A stretch of 64,000 bases of DNA, taken from contig NZ_FLTX01000046.1 in the NCBI RefSeq assembly GCF_900092025.1, forward strand, positions 19,511-83,510, given 5' to 3'. Numbering within the stretch: the stretch's first letter is position 1; each line of letters opens with the position of its first letter. The notes below the pieces were generated by a model. That model did not search any database. It saw only the letters and a program-made list of their open reading frames with translations, and was not told the origin of the DNA. Below, piece by piece: positions 15,155 to 23,106 of this stretch. The translations under genes were made by a program, and so were the position numbers. Source of the stretch: Xanthomonas bromi. GTDB lineage: Bacteria; Pseudomonadota; Gammaproteobacteria; Xanthomonadales; Xanthomonadaceae.

Positions 15155-18133
15155 TCACCAGTTCAGACCGAAGGCCAGACGGAAGGTGCGCATCGGCGAC
15201 GCAAGCACACCGGTCGGTGTGCCGTAAGCCGTGTTCAAGTCCTGCAATGTTCCGGTATCGCCGTTGAAGGTGGCGTAATTGACCCAGTTGAACACGTTAA
15301 GGATATCCGCACGCACGTTGAATTTGACGCCTGCCCCGGTATCCCACTCTTTATTGGCGGCAATGCTGAATTCCTTGTAGCCCAGCGTGCCATCCGGCTT
15401 GAACTGGATGATGTCGCACTGATCGTTGCCGGCCAGACAATTCTGGCCGTAACGCGCGGTCTGGCTAGCCAGCGACAGCTTGCCGGACAGTTTGATCTCA
15501 TACGGCAACTCGTAGATGCCGGTGACCACCAGGCGGTTCTTCGGGATGCCGCCGGCCTCACGCCAGCCGTAGTCCTGGATGCGTTCGCGGTCCAGCGCAT
15601 AGTGCTCGCCGAACTGGCGGTTCTCCTTGGCATCGGAATAGGTGTAGGCCACGGTCAGGCCCCAGCCGGATTCTTCGTCGAAGGGCTTTTCCACCTGCAA
15701 GGCGAGCTGGTTGTTACGCGTCTCCACACCGTTGGTGCCCAGCACGATGGCGCTATAGCCATCCGGGCCGTCGGTCGGCGCGCCGGAGGTGGTGCCCGGC
15801 TGGAAGAACGAGCCGTCCGGCAGGCGGTTGCCGCGCACGAAGGCAAAGCCGTCATGGCTCTCGATGCGGCTCAGGGTCACGTCGGTAAACCAGTCCTGGC
15901 CCCACAACGGCACCATGTTGCGCATGCCGATGCTGAATTGGTCGGAATACGGGGTCTTGAGGTTGTTGTCGATCAGGTAGACCTCCCGTCCGCCACCGCC
16001 GGTGCTGTTGGCGGTCAATGTGTTCAGCCCTTCCTGGCTGTTATAGGCCGGATTCCACGGCGTGCATGGGTCGCCCAGGCAAGCACCGTTGTTGGGGCTG
16101 GTGAAGTAATAGCTATACGAATTGAAGGAGTTGTTGAGCTGCTCCAGTGCCAGGTAATCGAAGATGTTGCGGTCGTACGCACGGCCGGCACCACCGTAGA
16201 TCACGTGGGCCTGGTCGCCGAACAGGTCGTACGAGGCGCCCAGACGCGGCTGCCAGGCATTCTTGAACGCCTTGCGGTTGTTGCCGGTGCTGATGAAGTC
16301 GTTGATGGTGTAGTTGGCGTTGCGCAGGTTCGGCCAGTTTTGCAACGCGCCGGCCACATCCGACGGGGTGACGAAATCCAGGAACGCCGGGGTTTCTTCG
16401 TAGTCGTAGCGCACGCCCAGATTCAGGGTCCAGTGCTCGTTGACCTCCCAGTCGTCCTGCAGGTAAATGCCGTACTGCTTGTTCTTGGACACCACCGAGC
16501 CGCCACCTTCCACCAGTGGCGCACCGAAGCGCACGCGGTACGGCGTTTGCACGTCGGTGAGGATGTTGTAGTAGTACTGCGGGTTGGCCGGATTGAACTG
16601 GGTCGAATCCAGATCGATGCTCTTGAACTTCACACCCATCTTGACGGTATGCGCGCCATGCCATTCCAGGCTGTTCAAGGTGAGGTCGTCCTGGAAAGTC
16701 CAGCCCTCTTGGCCCTTGCGCTGGAAGCTGCTGCCGGCGCCGGCCGCCAGGATGTCGGTCTCGTTCCCGCGCACCGGCGCGTAGCTGAGGATGTAGCCGT
16801 TGCCGTTATTGATCGGCGCCTGGTTCCAGAACGCGCTTTCGTAGCTCAGGTTGGCTTCGTTGAGGAAGTTGGCGCCGCTGTACTGCCAGCGCAGGTTGGC
16901 GCGCTTTTCTTCCTGGCCGTTGATGCTGCCGTGCTCGTAGGTCGAGGTCTGGCCGACGTCGTTGAGCTCGTCTTCCTTGCGGTACTTGCCGGTCAGTTCG
17001 AACAGGTTGTTGTCGCCGATGGTCCAGTCGATCTTGCCGAAGTACAGGTCTTCCTTGAACGGCGTGCTGGAGGTCACCACCAACGGCTGCAGCTGCGCCG
17101 GCAGCTGGTCGACTCGGTCGGAATAGATCGAGCCGGGGATCACCACGTTCGGCGTGGTGTATTCCTTGGCTTCATAGGCAATGAAGAAGTGCGCCTTGTC
17201 CTTGAGGATGGGGCCGCTGAAGGTGGCGCCGTACTGGGTTTCTTCGAAGTCGTCGCGCACGCCGGCTTTCTTCTCCAGCGGGCTCTCTTCGCGCCAGCTG
17301 TCGTTGCTGGTGTCCCAGAAGAAGCTGCCGTGGAAATCGTTGGTACCGGACTTGGACGAGGCCACGATGGCCGCGCCGCTGACCTGGTCGAACTCGGCCT
17401 TGTAGTTGGAAGTGATGACCTTGTATTCGCCGATCGCCGATTGCGGGAACGGGTTGCCGCGGCTGGAATCCTGGCCGCTGACGCCGCCGGTCAGCACATA
17501 GTTCTTCTGGCTGACGCCATCGATGTAGACGTTGGTGCCTTCGGCCGATGTGGCGCCCGATCGCACCTTGGTGGTGCCGTTGGCCTCGCGGGTGAATTGC
17601 ACGTTCGGCACGGTGTCGGCCAGTTCCAGGAAGTTGCGCGTGGCACGCGGCAGGTTCTGGATCTGCACGTTGGAAATGTAGGTGGCGTTCTCGGAGGTGC
17701 GCGTCTCGACCAGCACCGGCGGCGCCTTGACCTGCACCGCGTCCAGCGTGGTGGCGTTACCACCCGCGGCCGTGGCCGCTTCGCCGCCGACGCCCAGATT
17801 CAGGGTGGCCGTCTGGCCGACCTGGACGGTGACGTTCTGCGAGCTGGTCTGACCGTTGGCGGTGACGTCGATGCGATACGAACCCGGCGGCAAACCGCCC
17901 ACCGAATAGCCGCCATTGCTGACCTGCACGGTGCGGGTCAGGCCGGTGGCCAGATTGGTGGCGGTAACCTGCGCCTGGGCGGCGGGTGCGGCGTCGACGG
18001 TGACCTGTCCGCGAATGGTCGCACCGGTGCTTTGTGCGAAGACCGGTGCGGCGCCGAGCATCAGGCAGCTGGCGAGCGCGCAGCTGAGCAGCTTGCGCGC
18101 CGGACGGGCGAAATGGGAGTGGTGGTGGCGCAT
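15155..18133 (-). CDS. TonB-dependent outer-membrane receptor with N-terminal carboxypeptidase-regulatory-like domain (Oar-like)
   Basis: A 992-residue outer-membrane transporter. Residues 1-34 are the signal peptide (ends APVFAQ). Residues ~38-110 form a carboxypeptidase-regulatory-like domain (GATIRGQVTVDAA... and PPGSYRIDVTANG). The plug domain follows at about 115-240 (LDAVQVKA, TYISNVQIQNLPRATRNFLEL), then a large beta-barrel ending in an aromatic terminal strand (FRLAFGLNW). The start at 18133 has a GGAGGG ribosome site 8 bp away; a longer in-frame extension upstream has no signal sequence. Same strand as and 136 bp downstream of the lacI-type gene. It likely imports the oligosaccharide substrate across the outer membrane using TonB energy. 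Confidence 0.93.
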   Translation of the reverse strand: MRHHHSHFARPARKLLSCALASCLMLGAAPVFAQSTGATIRGQVTVDAAPAAQAQVTATNLATGLTRTVQVSNGGYSVGGLPPGSYRIDVTANGQTSSQNVTVQVGQTATLNLGVGGEAATAAGGNATTLDAVQVKAPPVLVETRTSENATYISNVQIQNLPRATRNFLELADTVPNVQFTREANGTTKVRSGATSAEGTNVYIDGVSQKNYVLTGGVSGQDSSRGNPFPQSAIGEYKVITSNYKAEFDQVSGAAIVASSKSGTNDFHGSFFWDTSNDSWREESPLEKKAGVRDDFEETQYGATFSGPILKDKAHFFIAYEAKEYTTPNVVIPGSIYSDRVDQLPAQLQPLVVTSSTPFKEDLYFGKIDWTIGDNNLFELTGKYRKEDELNDVGQTSTYEHGSINGQEEKRANLRWQYSGANFLNEANLSYESAFWNQAPINNGNGYILSYAPVRGNETDILAAGAGSSFQRKGQEGWTFQDDLTLNSLEWHGAHTVKMGVKFKSIDLDSTQFNPANPQYYYNILTDVQTPYRVRFGAPLVEGGGSVVSKNKQYGIYLQDDWEVNEHWTLNLGVRYDYEETPAFLDFVTPSDVAGALQNWPNLRNANYTINDFISTGNNRKAFKNAWQPRLGASYDLFGDQAHVIYGGAGRAYDRNIFDYLALEQLNNSFNSYSYYFTSPNNGACLGDPCTPWNPAYNSQEGLNTLTANSTGGGGREVYLIDNNLKTPYSDQFSIGMRNMVPLWGQDWFTDVTLSRIESHDGFAFVRGNRLPDGSFFQPGTTSGAPTDGPDGYSAIVLGTNGVETRNNQLALQVEKPFDEESGWGLTVAYTYSDAKENRQFGEHYALDRERIQDYGWREAGGIPKNRLVVTGIYELPYEIKLSGKLSLASQTARYGQNCLAGNDQCDIIQFKPDGTLGYKEFSIAANKEWDTGAGVKFNVRADILNVFNWVNYATFNGDTGTLQDLNTAYGTPTGVLASPMRTFRLAFGLNW

Positions 18134-18269
18134 GGTCGTCCCTCCAGGGATCGGTACAGATTGTTGTTGTGGCATTACAGTGGTGCAGGAACAGCCGCTG
18201 CACGGGCAGCGGGAGCGAACAGAACGTCCGCAAAAGGGTCGGCAGCCTGAAAACGCAGGGCCGCAGAAG

Positions 18270-19292
18270 TCAGGGGCCAGGTCCGCCGGCACCACAGGAG
18301 GCGCGGATCACCAGCTCGGGCGAGAGCAATTGACGGATGCCGTCGTCGCGGTCAGGCGTTTCGGCCAGATGCATCAGCCGGGTCATCGCCTGCTCGCCCA
18401 GCCGCGCGATGCTCACGCGCATGGTGGTCAGCGCCGGATGGACAAACCGGGCCAGCGGAATGTCGTCGAACCCGGCCAGCGCCACGTCGCCGGGCACCGA
18501 CACATCCGCTTGGGCGAATGCGTACAGGCAACCCAGCGCGGTCATGTCGTTGGCGGCGAACACCGCATCCGGCAGCGCGCCGGCCGCCAGCATCGCCAGC
18601 CCGGCGCGGTGGCCGGAGGCTTCGTCGAAGTCGCCCGGGTACTCGACACCCTGCGCCTGCGCGCCAAACGCAGCGAGCGCATCACGGAAGCCGCGCAGGC
18701 GTTCGCGCGCATCGAAATTGAGCGCGGGGCCGCCGACGAAGGCGATGCGGCGGTGCCCGGCACGCAGCAGATGCTCGCTCATTGCCATGGCACCGGCGTG
18801 GTCGTCGATGCTCAGCACCGGATAACCGGCACCGGGCAGATGCGCATTGATCAGCAACGTCGGCAGCGACTGCGGCAGATTGTCGGTGAGGAACCCCGGC
18901 TGCTCGGCATAGGGCGACAGCACCAGCAAGCCATCGACGCGCCCGCGCATCGAGCGCAGCGCCCTGCCCTGGGCTTCGGGGTCGCCGTGATAACTGGACA
19001 CCAGCAAGTGCTGCCCAGCCGCCCGCACCGCGCCATCGATGCCGCGAATCAATTCGGAGAAGAATTCGCCATACAGATCCGGCAGCACCACACCGAGGGT
19101 CTGCGAGCGCCGGCTGCTCAGGCTGCGCGCGGCTGCATGCGGGCTGTACCGCAGCCGCTTGGCCACTTCCAGCACCTGCTGACGCACCGGTCCGGCAACG
19201 TTGTCGTGCCCGTTGAGCGCGCGCGACACGGTGGCCACGGAGACCTGTGCTTCTCGAGCGACATCTTTGATGGTGACCGCACCCTTGGCCAT
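18270..19292 (-). CDS. LacI-family transcriptional regulator of the carbohydrate locus
   Basis: A 340-residue repressor. Residues ~6-26 (VTIKDVAREAQVSVATVSRAL) form the helix-turn-helix plus hinge (RYSPHAAARSLSSRRSQ to 60), followed by a periplasmic-binding-like effector domain (TLGVVLPDLYGEFFSELIRGI start; DAVFAANDMTALGCL near 245). The ATG at 19292 is chosen because it begins the family N-terminus; a frame 10 codons longer exists. Two inverted copies of the same operator lie upstream, suggesting autoregulation. It presumably responds to the imported sugar. Confidence 0.93.
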   Translation of the reverse strand: MAKGAVTIKDVAREAQVSVATVSRALNGHDNVAGPVRQQVLEVAKRLRYSPHAAARSLSSRRSQTLGVVLPDLYGEFFSELIRGIDGAVRAAGQHLLVSSYHGDPEAQGRALRSMRGRVDGLLVLSPYAEQPGFLTDNLPQSLPTLLINAHLPGAGYPVLSIDDHAGAMAMSEHLLRAGHRRIAFVGGPALNFDARERLRGFRDALAAFGAQAQGVEYPGDFDEASGHRAGLAMLAAGALPDAVFAANDMTALGCLYAFAQADVSVPGDVALAGFDDIPLARFVHPALTTMRVSIARLGEQAMTRLMHLAETPDRDDGIRQLLSPELVIRASCGAGGPGP

Positions 19293-19335
19293 TCGTGACG
19301 CCCTCCGCGACCGACTTCCCAAAACTGGCGCGGAC

Positions 19336-19349
19336 TGTAAGCGTTTTCA
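19336..19349. promoter_or_regulatory. LacI-type operator, promoter-proximal copy
   Basis: TGTAAGCGTTTTCA, 44 bp upstream of the regulator start. It matches the palindrome at 15066-15079 at 12 of 14 positions and is the exact reverse complement of the site at 19382-19395. Confidence 0.7.
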
Positions 19350-19381
19350 TAAGCAGGCGTAAACCCCTGTCTTCACATCTG

Positions 19382-19395
19382 TGAAAACGCTTACA
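19382..19395. promoter_or_regulatory. LacI-type operator, distal copy in opposite orientation
   Basis: TGAAAACGCTTACA, identical in inverted orientation to the site at 19336-19349. Centre-to-centre distance is 46 bp (a little over four helical turns), so two repressor dimers could bind on nearly the same DNA face around the regulator promoter. Confidence 0.7.
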
Positions 19396-19670
19396 GATCA
19401 ACCATCTACAGGTGATGAATACGTGAAACGGTGTGCTGCGACGCAGCAAAACTGTGCCCAAAGTTCCACAGACAACAATCGCGCGACGCGACGCGCCAAA
19501 CCACCGGCAGTGCTTGGTCCCTGGCACCGAACACGCCGCCTCCTTCACAGCTCCATCCACCGTGCGGCAGCGGCGAACACTGAAAAAACGGAGCCTCCGC
19601 CGGTGCAACACCGGCAAGCCAATGATCAGTCGTTTGCCGGGGAAGGCTCGGTCGTCCTCCGCGTCAACCC

Positions 19671-19731
19671 TTCGTCGTCCCAGCCAGGACTTCGGTGAGC
19701 CAACACGATTCGGAGAGCTCGCTGCCAAACT
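19671..19731 (+). promoter_or_regulatory. hrp-type promoter (PIP box plus -10) for the C58 effector
   Basis: TTCGT (19671-19675), 15 bp, TTCGG (19691-19695), 30 bp, CAAACT (19726-19731). This fits the published relaxed consensus TTCGB-N15-TTCGB-N30-32-YANNNT for HrpX-controlled promoters. The effector start codon is 208 bp further, so a long leader is implied. The region 19396-19670 between the LacI operators and this box shows no gene I can support. Confidence 0.6.
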
Positions 19732-19939
19732 TGCTTCCAGAGTCACTGCAGGAGATCAACGTGGATCTATGCGCTTCGAAACCGAGCGCGGCAGGATCGC
19801 CTGGACATTAGCAGCCCACGCCACAGAGCAGACGCCGCCTTCAACATCGCGGCGACCATTGCGCAGGGATTTGGGCGTCCAGCGCGAATGATGAAAACAT
19901 CATGATGGTCGTACTAAATACTCATAAGAGAGTAAGTGA

Positions 19940-20869
19940 ATGTTAGGAAAATTATCCAGCGCCTTCCCCAGCCCAGTCCAGAACCACGCACTGGAAGGAA
20001 CAGATCGCAATACCAGGACAACAGGCGAAACGCAGTCCTCAAACGCCCATGCGTCAGACGGTGCGCTGGCATCACTGTCGCCCAGGTCTGCTCGCGCGAG
20101 GAAGTCTGCTGAACCGCAGTCGGCGTCTCCACCCTTCACGCATCTTGAACGTGGCAGAGCGAGGGTCAGGCTGGAGGTTGGTCTTCATCGGCCAGGACCA
20201 TTTAATAGACAATCCGTAGACCGCGGCTGTGCATCGTCGAAGCCGCTGAGTAGTTCAGATGAGTCCTCCGACGGGGATGATGATTCCTCTGACGCGGATA
20301 TCGACGCAGTATTCAACTACAGAGTTGCACGGTTGAATAATGCGAACGCCAGTCAATCCTGTATGGGTTTTGCAATCCAATGGCTGCAATTGCGTGACCA
20401 GTCGCATGCGAATGTCCGAATGGATCAACTGGACCCGGGCGATGCGTTGGTCCTCCAGCAACAATACGAAGATACCGTAGCGCCGGTGGACGGGGGGCGG
20501 GAACAGCGGGAAGCAGCTCGAATCTCGGCGCGCAGAACCCTTTTGCGAGATCAAGGTCTGCAGCCTATAGGTGACGCCCCGATATACAGGAGGGAAGAGC
20601 TATCGACGGCATTACGAGAAATTGCGTGCAATGGTCGCGCCCATTTGATCAGCTTGTGCTTTGAAGCCAACCGCGGAAAGCATGTCAGGCACGCCATCAC
20701 TGCCTCCAGTTCCCACGGAACTGTCAGCCTCTTCGATCCGAACTATGGAGAGTTCTCCACCACTTCAGCGGGGTTACGTTCGATGTTCGAGGCTCTGATG
20801 GCCAGATACGACAGTGGACTGAATGGCCATCTGCAATTGGAGAGCATGACTATTCAGCGTGTGCAGTGA
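19940..20869 (+). CDS. Putative type III effector, YopT/AvrPphB-like C58 cysteine protease
   Basis: A 309-residue protein. Residues 1-120 are Ser/Arg-rich and disordered, as in type III secretion leaders. Residues ~135-300 look like a C58 papain-fold protease: Cys141 in SQSCMGFAIQWL, His251 in VRHAITAS, Asp266 in LFDPNYGEF. The His-to-Asp spacing of 15 is the same as in AvrPphB (H212, D227), and FDPNxGEF is the family hallmark. Residues 95-100 read R-G-C-A-S-S; in AvrPphB self-cleavage exposes a Gly-Cys-Ala-Ser-Ser N-terminus that is acylated. An in-frame stop stands directly before the ATG, which has an AAGAGAG ribosome site. Base composition is lower in G+C than neighbours. Behind a PIP box. 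I cannot assign a Xop name. Confidence 0.78.
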   Translation: MLGKLSSAFPSPVQNHALEGTDRNTRTTGETQSSNAHASDGALASLSPRSARARKSAEPQSASPPFTHLERGRARVRLEVGLHRPGPFNRQSVDRGCASSKPLSSSDESSDGDDDSSDADIDAVFNYRVARLNNANASQSCMGFAIQWLQLRDQSHANVRMDQLDPGDALVLQQQYEDTVAPVDGGREQREAARISARRTLLRDQGLQPIGDAPIYRREELSTALREIACNGRAHLISLCFEANRGKHVRHAITASSSHGTVSLFDPNYGEFSTTSAGLRSMFEALMARYDSGLNGHLQLESMTIQRVQ

Positions 20870-21146
20870 GCCGTGCTGCACGACAGAGCGTGGGTGACGC
20901 GATCCATGTGCGCTCTGTCGAGCGGTCGTCGATTGGGTCCAGCTTGCTCTCGGCCAACTGCAGTACGGCATTCAGGCACGCAGCCTTGGCGAGCTTGTAC
21001 TCGGACGGGGACAGCACGTTGCCAGGTAGGTTGGGCGATCTGACCTCGAATGAACACCCGGCTCGATCTTGCGTCATTCGAAACGGCGGCTGTGACACGG
21101 CCGTGGGGCTCCCCTGATTGACGTGGAGGCGACCCCGGAACCACAT
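20850..21146 (-). CDS. Orphan reading frame next to the effector, possible gene remnant
   Basis: A 98-residue frame from MWFRGRLHVNQ to a stop 20 bp inside the 3' end of the convergent effector gene. Codon use is GC3-rich and the central part (LSPSEYKLAKAACLNAVLQLAESKLDP) looks like a real helical protein. I recognise no family. The open frame extends upstream to 21293, into bolA, so the true start is uncertain. It may be the 3' part of a gene cut by the insertion that brought in the effector. Confidence 0.3.
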   Translation of the reverse strand: MWFRGRLHVNQGSPTAVSQPPFRMTQDRAGCSFEVRSPNLPGNVLSPSEYKLAKAACLNAVLQLAESKLDPIDDRSTERTWIASPTLCRAARLTAHAE

Positions 21147-21270
21147 GAGGGTGACCTTGGGTTTCGGGGCCTTGGTTCGCGCCCGCAGGTCATCGCAGCC
21201 GCCGGCATAGAAGCCCGCCGGCCTGCCTGCCAGGCTTCGGCCAGATGAACAACCTGCCGAGAGATCACAG

Positions 21271-21540
21271 CTAGCTCGCCTCACCCGGCGCAATCGCCTC
21301 GATCGACAAGGCGTGGATGTCGGTCTGCATCATCTCGCCCACCGCCGCGTAGACCGCCCGATGGCGCGCCAGCAGCGGCTTGCCGGCAAACATGGCACTG
21401 ACCACCCGCACATTGAAATGCCCACGCCCGTCGCGCGCGCCGGCGTGGCCGGCATGCCGATGGCTGTCGTCCACCACCTCCAGTTCGGTGGGCGCCAGCG
21501 CCGCCTGCAGCGCCATGCGGATCCGCTCGACCCGGTTCAT
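21271..21540 (-). CDS. BolA-family protein
   Basis: An 89-residue BolA-like protein, a class that partners with monothiol glutaredoxins in Fe-S trafficking. Visible family features are the N-terminal [27 protein letters not shown], the invariant-type His residues, and the [23 protein letters not shown] segment near residues 42-65. Its ATG overlaps the stop of the upstream yciI-like gene, so the two are translationally coupled. This pairing of YciI-like and BolA-like genes is common in gammaproteobacteria. Confidence 0.88.
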   Translation of the reverse strand: MNRVERIRMALQAALAPTELEVVDDSHRHAGHAGARDGRGHFNVRVVSAMFAGKPLLARHRAVYAAVGEMMQTDIHALSIEAIAPGEAS

Positions 21541-21836
21541 GGCAGCACCCGCCGGAACGGCCGGACCTCGGTGCGCACATACACGCCCGCGTCCACGTAC
21601 GGATCGGCATCGGCCCAGGCCCGCGCGTCTTCGAGTGCGTCGAATTCGGCAATCACCACGCTGCCACTGAAACCGGCCGGACCCGGATCTTCGGCATCGA
21701 TGGCCGGGCATGGCCCCGCCACCAGCAGCCGACCGGCCGCCGCCAGCGCCTGCAGGCGCGCAAGATGCGCCGGTCGCGCCTGCTGCCGCGCGGCCAATGC
21801 GTCGGCGCCGTCATACCCTTCGATTACGTACCACAC
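21537..21836 (-). CDS. YciI-like protein
   Basis: A 99-residue protein of the YCII (dehydratase-like, ferredoxin-fold) family. It starts [14 protein letters not shown] (GTG start) and carries [22 protein letters not shown] with the conserved His near residue 25, and a [18 protein letters not shown]-terminus. The GTG is the only start giving the standard family N-terminus. Its stop overlaps the bolA-like start. The enzymatic function of most YciI proteins is unknown. Confidence 0.85.
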   Translation of the reverse strand: MWYVIEGYDGADALAARQQARPAHLARLQALAAAGRLLVAGPCPAIDAEDPGPAGFSGSVVIAEFDALEDARAWADADPYVDAGVYVRTEVRPFRRVLP

Positions 21837-22187
21837 ACGCCACCTCACCCAGGACTTGAAGATCACCGCAGGGATTCTAGCCGGCCCGGCGCTGGACACC
21901 GCCCCCGCGTACGCATTACCCTTGGCACCACTGCACACGCAACCGGACGCAGCGGCCCGTCGGCCCAGGCTCAACGCTCTTCTCGACGACCGATTCGCTG
22001 CCCACCCCCGGCCCGCGTAGACGACCTCCTCGCTGTTCCGTCGCCGCATGCCACGCGGCGCACGTTTCATGTGAATTTGTGGGATCGTGCCGGCGCAGGC
22101 ACGACATTGATCGCAATAACTCAAGGCAAAGCCCTGCAGGCGCGGCTCAGACCGCGGCCGGCGACCGTAAGACCCGATGTCGACCTG
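21837..22187. other. Divergent intergenic region between yciI-like and scpA
   Basis: 351 bp without a supportable gene. It must contain divergent promoters for the yciI-bolA pair and for scpA-scpB-rluB. Open frames crossing it have no ribosome sites and no protein-like features. No repeat or palindrome stands out. Confidence 0.5.
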
Positions 22188-23093
22188 ATGAATTCCGAAC
22201 TCGCGCACGTCGCGACTCCGCCAGCCACAAGCGCGACGCCACAGCAGCAGGAAATGCCGCTGGCGGTGGTGCATGGGCAACCGGTACTGCAGATCCCGCA
22301 GGATCTGTATATCCCCCCAGATGCGCTGGAAGTGATTCTGGATGCGTTCGAAGGTCCGCTGGACTTATTGCTGTATCTGATCCGCCGTCAGAACCTGGAC
22401 ATCCTGGATATCCCCGTCGCCGAGATCACCCGGCAGTACGTGGACTACATCAATGTGATGCAGGAGCTGCGCTTCGAACTGGCGGCCGAATATCTGGTGA
22501 TGGCCGCGATTCTGGCCGAGATCAAATCGCGCATGCTGTTGCCGCGCCCGGCGAGCCAGGAAGGCGAAGAGGACGACCCGCGCGCCGAACTGGTACGCCG
22601 TCTGCAGGAATACGAGCGCTTCAAGCAGGCCGCCGAAGACCTGGACACCCTGCCCCGCATGGGCCGCGACAGCGCGCCGGTGCAGGCGCATCTGCCCGAG
22701 CGCGCCGCGGTCAAGCTACCGCCGCCGGTGGAATTGAAAGAAATGCTGATGGCGCTGTACGACGTGCTCAAGCGCGCCGAGCTGTTCACCGGCCATGCGA
22801 TCAAGCGCGAAGCGCTGAGCGTGCGCCAGCGCATGGGCGATGTGCTCAGCCGCCTGGACGACGGCAAGTTCTACCGTTTCGAATCGCTGTTCACGGCCGA
22901 AGAAGGCAAGCTCGGCGTGTTGGTCACCTTCCTGGCGCTGCTCGAATTGGCCAAGGAGCAGTTGCTGGATATCGTGCAGGAAGCGCCGCTGGCGCCGATC
23001 TACGTGAAGTCGCTGGCGTTGGGCAACACCAATGCGCCGCTGCAATTCTCCAGCGAATTCGATGACAGCGATGCTGCCAACGAACCTATCTGA
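22188..23093 (+). CDS. scpA: Segregation and condensation protein A
   Basis: The kleisin subunit of the SMC-ScpAB condensin, which organises and separates chromosomes. The protein has 301 residues; [31 protein letters not shown] at about 50-80 is the hallmark N-terminal domain that binds SMC, and the C-terminal winged helix includes [25 protein letters not shown] near 240-270. A longer frame extends upstream, but the ATG at 22188 is the plausible start; the first ~45 residues are family-variable. scpB follows after 13 bp. Confidence 0.95.
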   Translation: MNSELAHVATPPATSATPQQQEMPLAVVHGQPVLQIPQDLYIPPDALEVILDAFEGPLDLLLYLIRRQNLDILDIPVAEITRQYVDYINVMQELRFELAAEYLVMAAILAEIKSRMLLPRPASQEGEEDDPRAELVRRLQEYERFKQAAEDLDTLPRMGRDSAPVQAHLPERAAVKLPPPVELKEMLMALYDVLKRAELFTGHAIKREALSVRQRMGDVLSRLDDGKFYRFESLFTAEEGKLGVLVTFLALLELAKEQLLDIVQEAPLAPIYVKSLALGNTNAPLQFSSEFDDSDAANEPI

Positions 23094-23106
23094 AGCCGAT
23101 CACCGA

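Noticed and set aside
12073..15267. 1064-aa plus-strand open frame
   Set aside because: It is antisense to the binding protein and the glycoamylase lipoprotein genes, which have signal peptides, domain motifs and overlapping starts. High GC makes long shadow frames common; this one has a His/Arg/Gln-rich composition and no domain.
15131..18250. 1039-aa plus-strand open frame
   Set aside because: Antisense to the TonB receptor, with Val/Ala/Gly-rich low-quality translation and no recognisable motif.
19396..19670. Small genes between the LacI operators and the hrp promoter
   Set aside because: Frames at 19381-19698 and 19433-19891 have no ribosome site and no coherent composition, and overlap one another in different frames.
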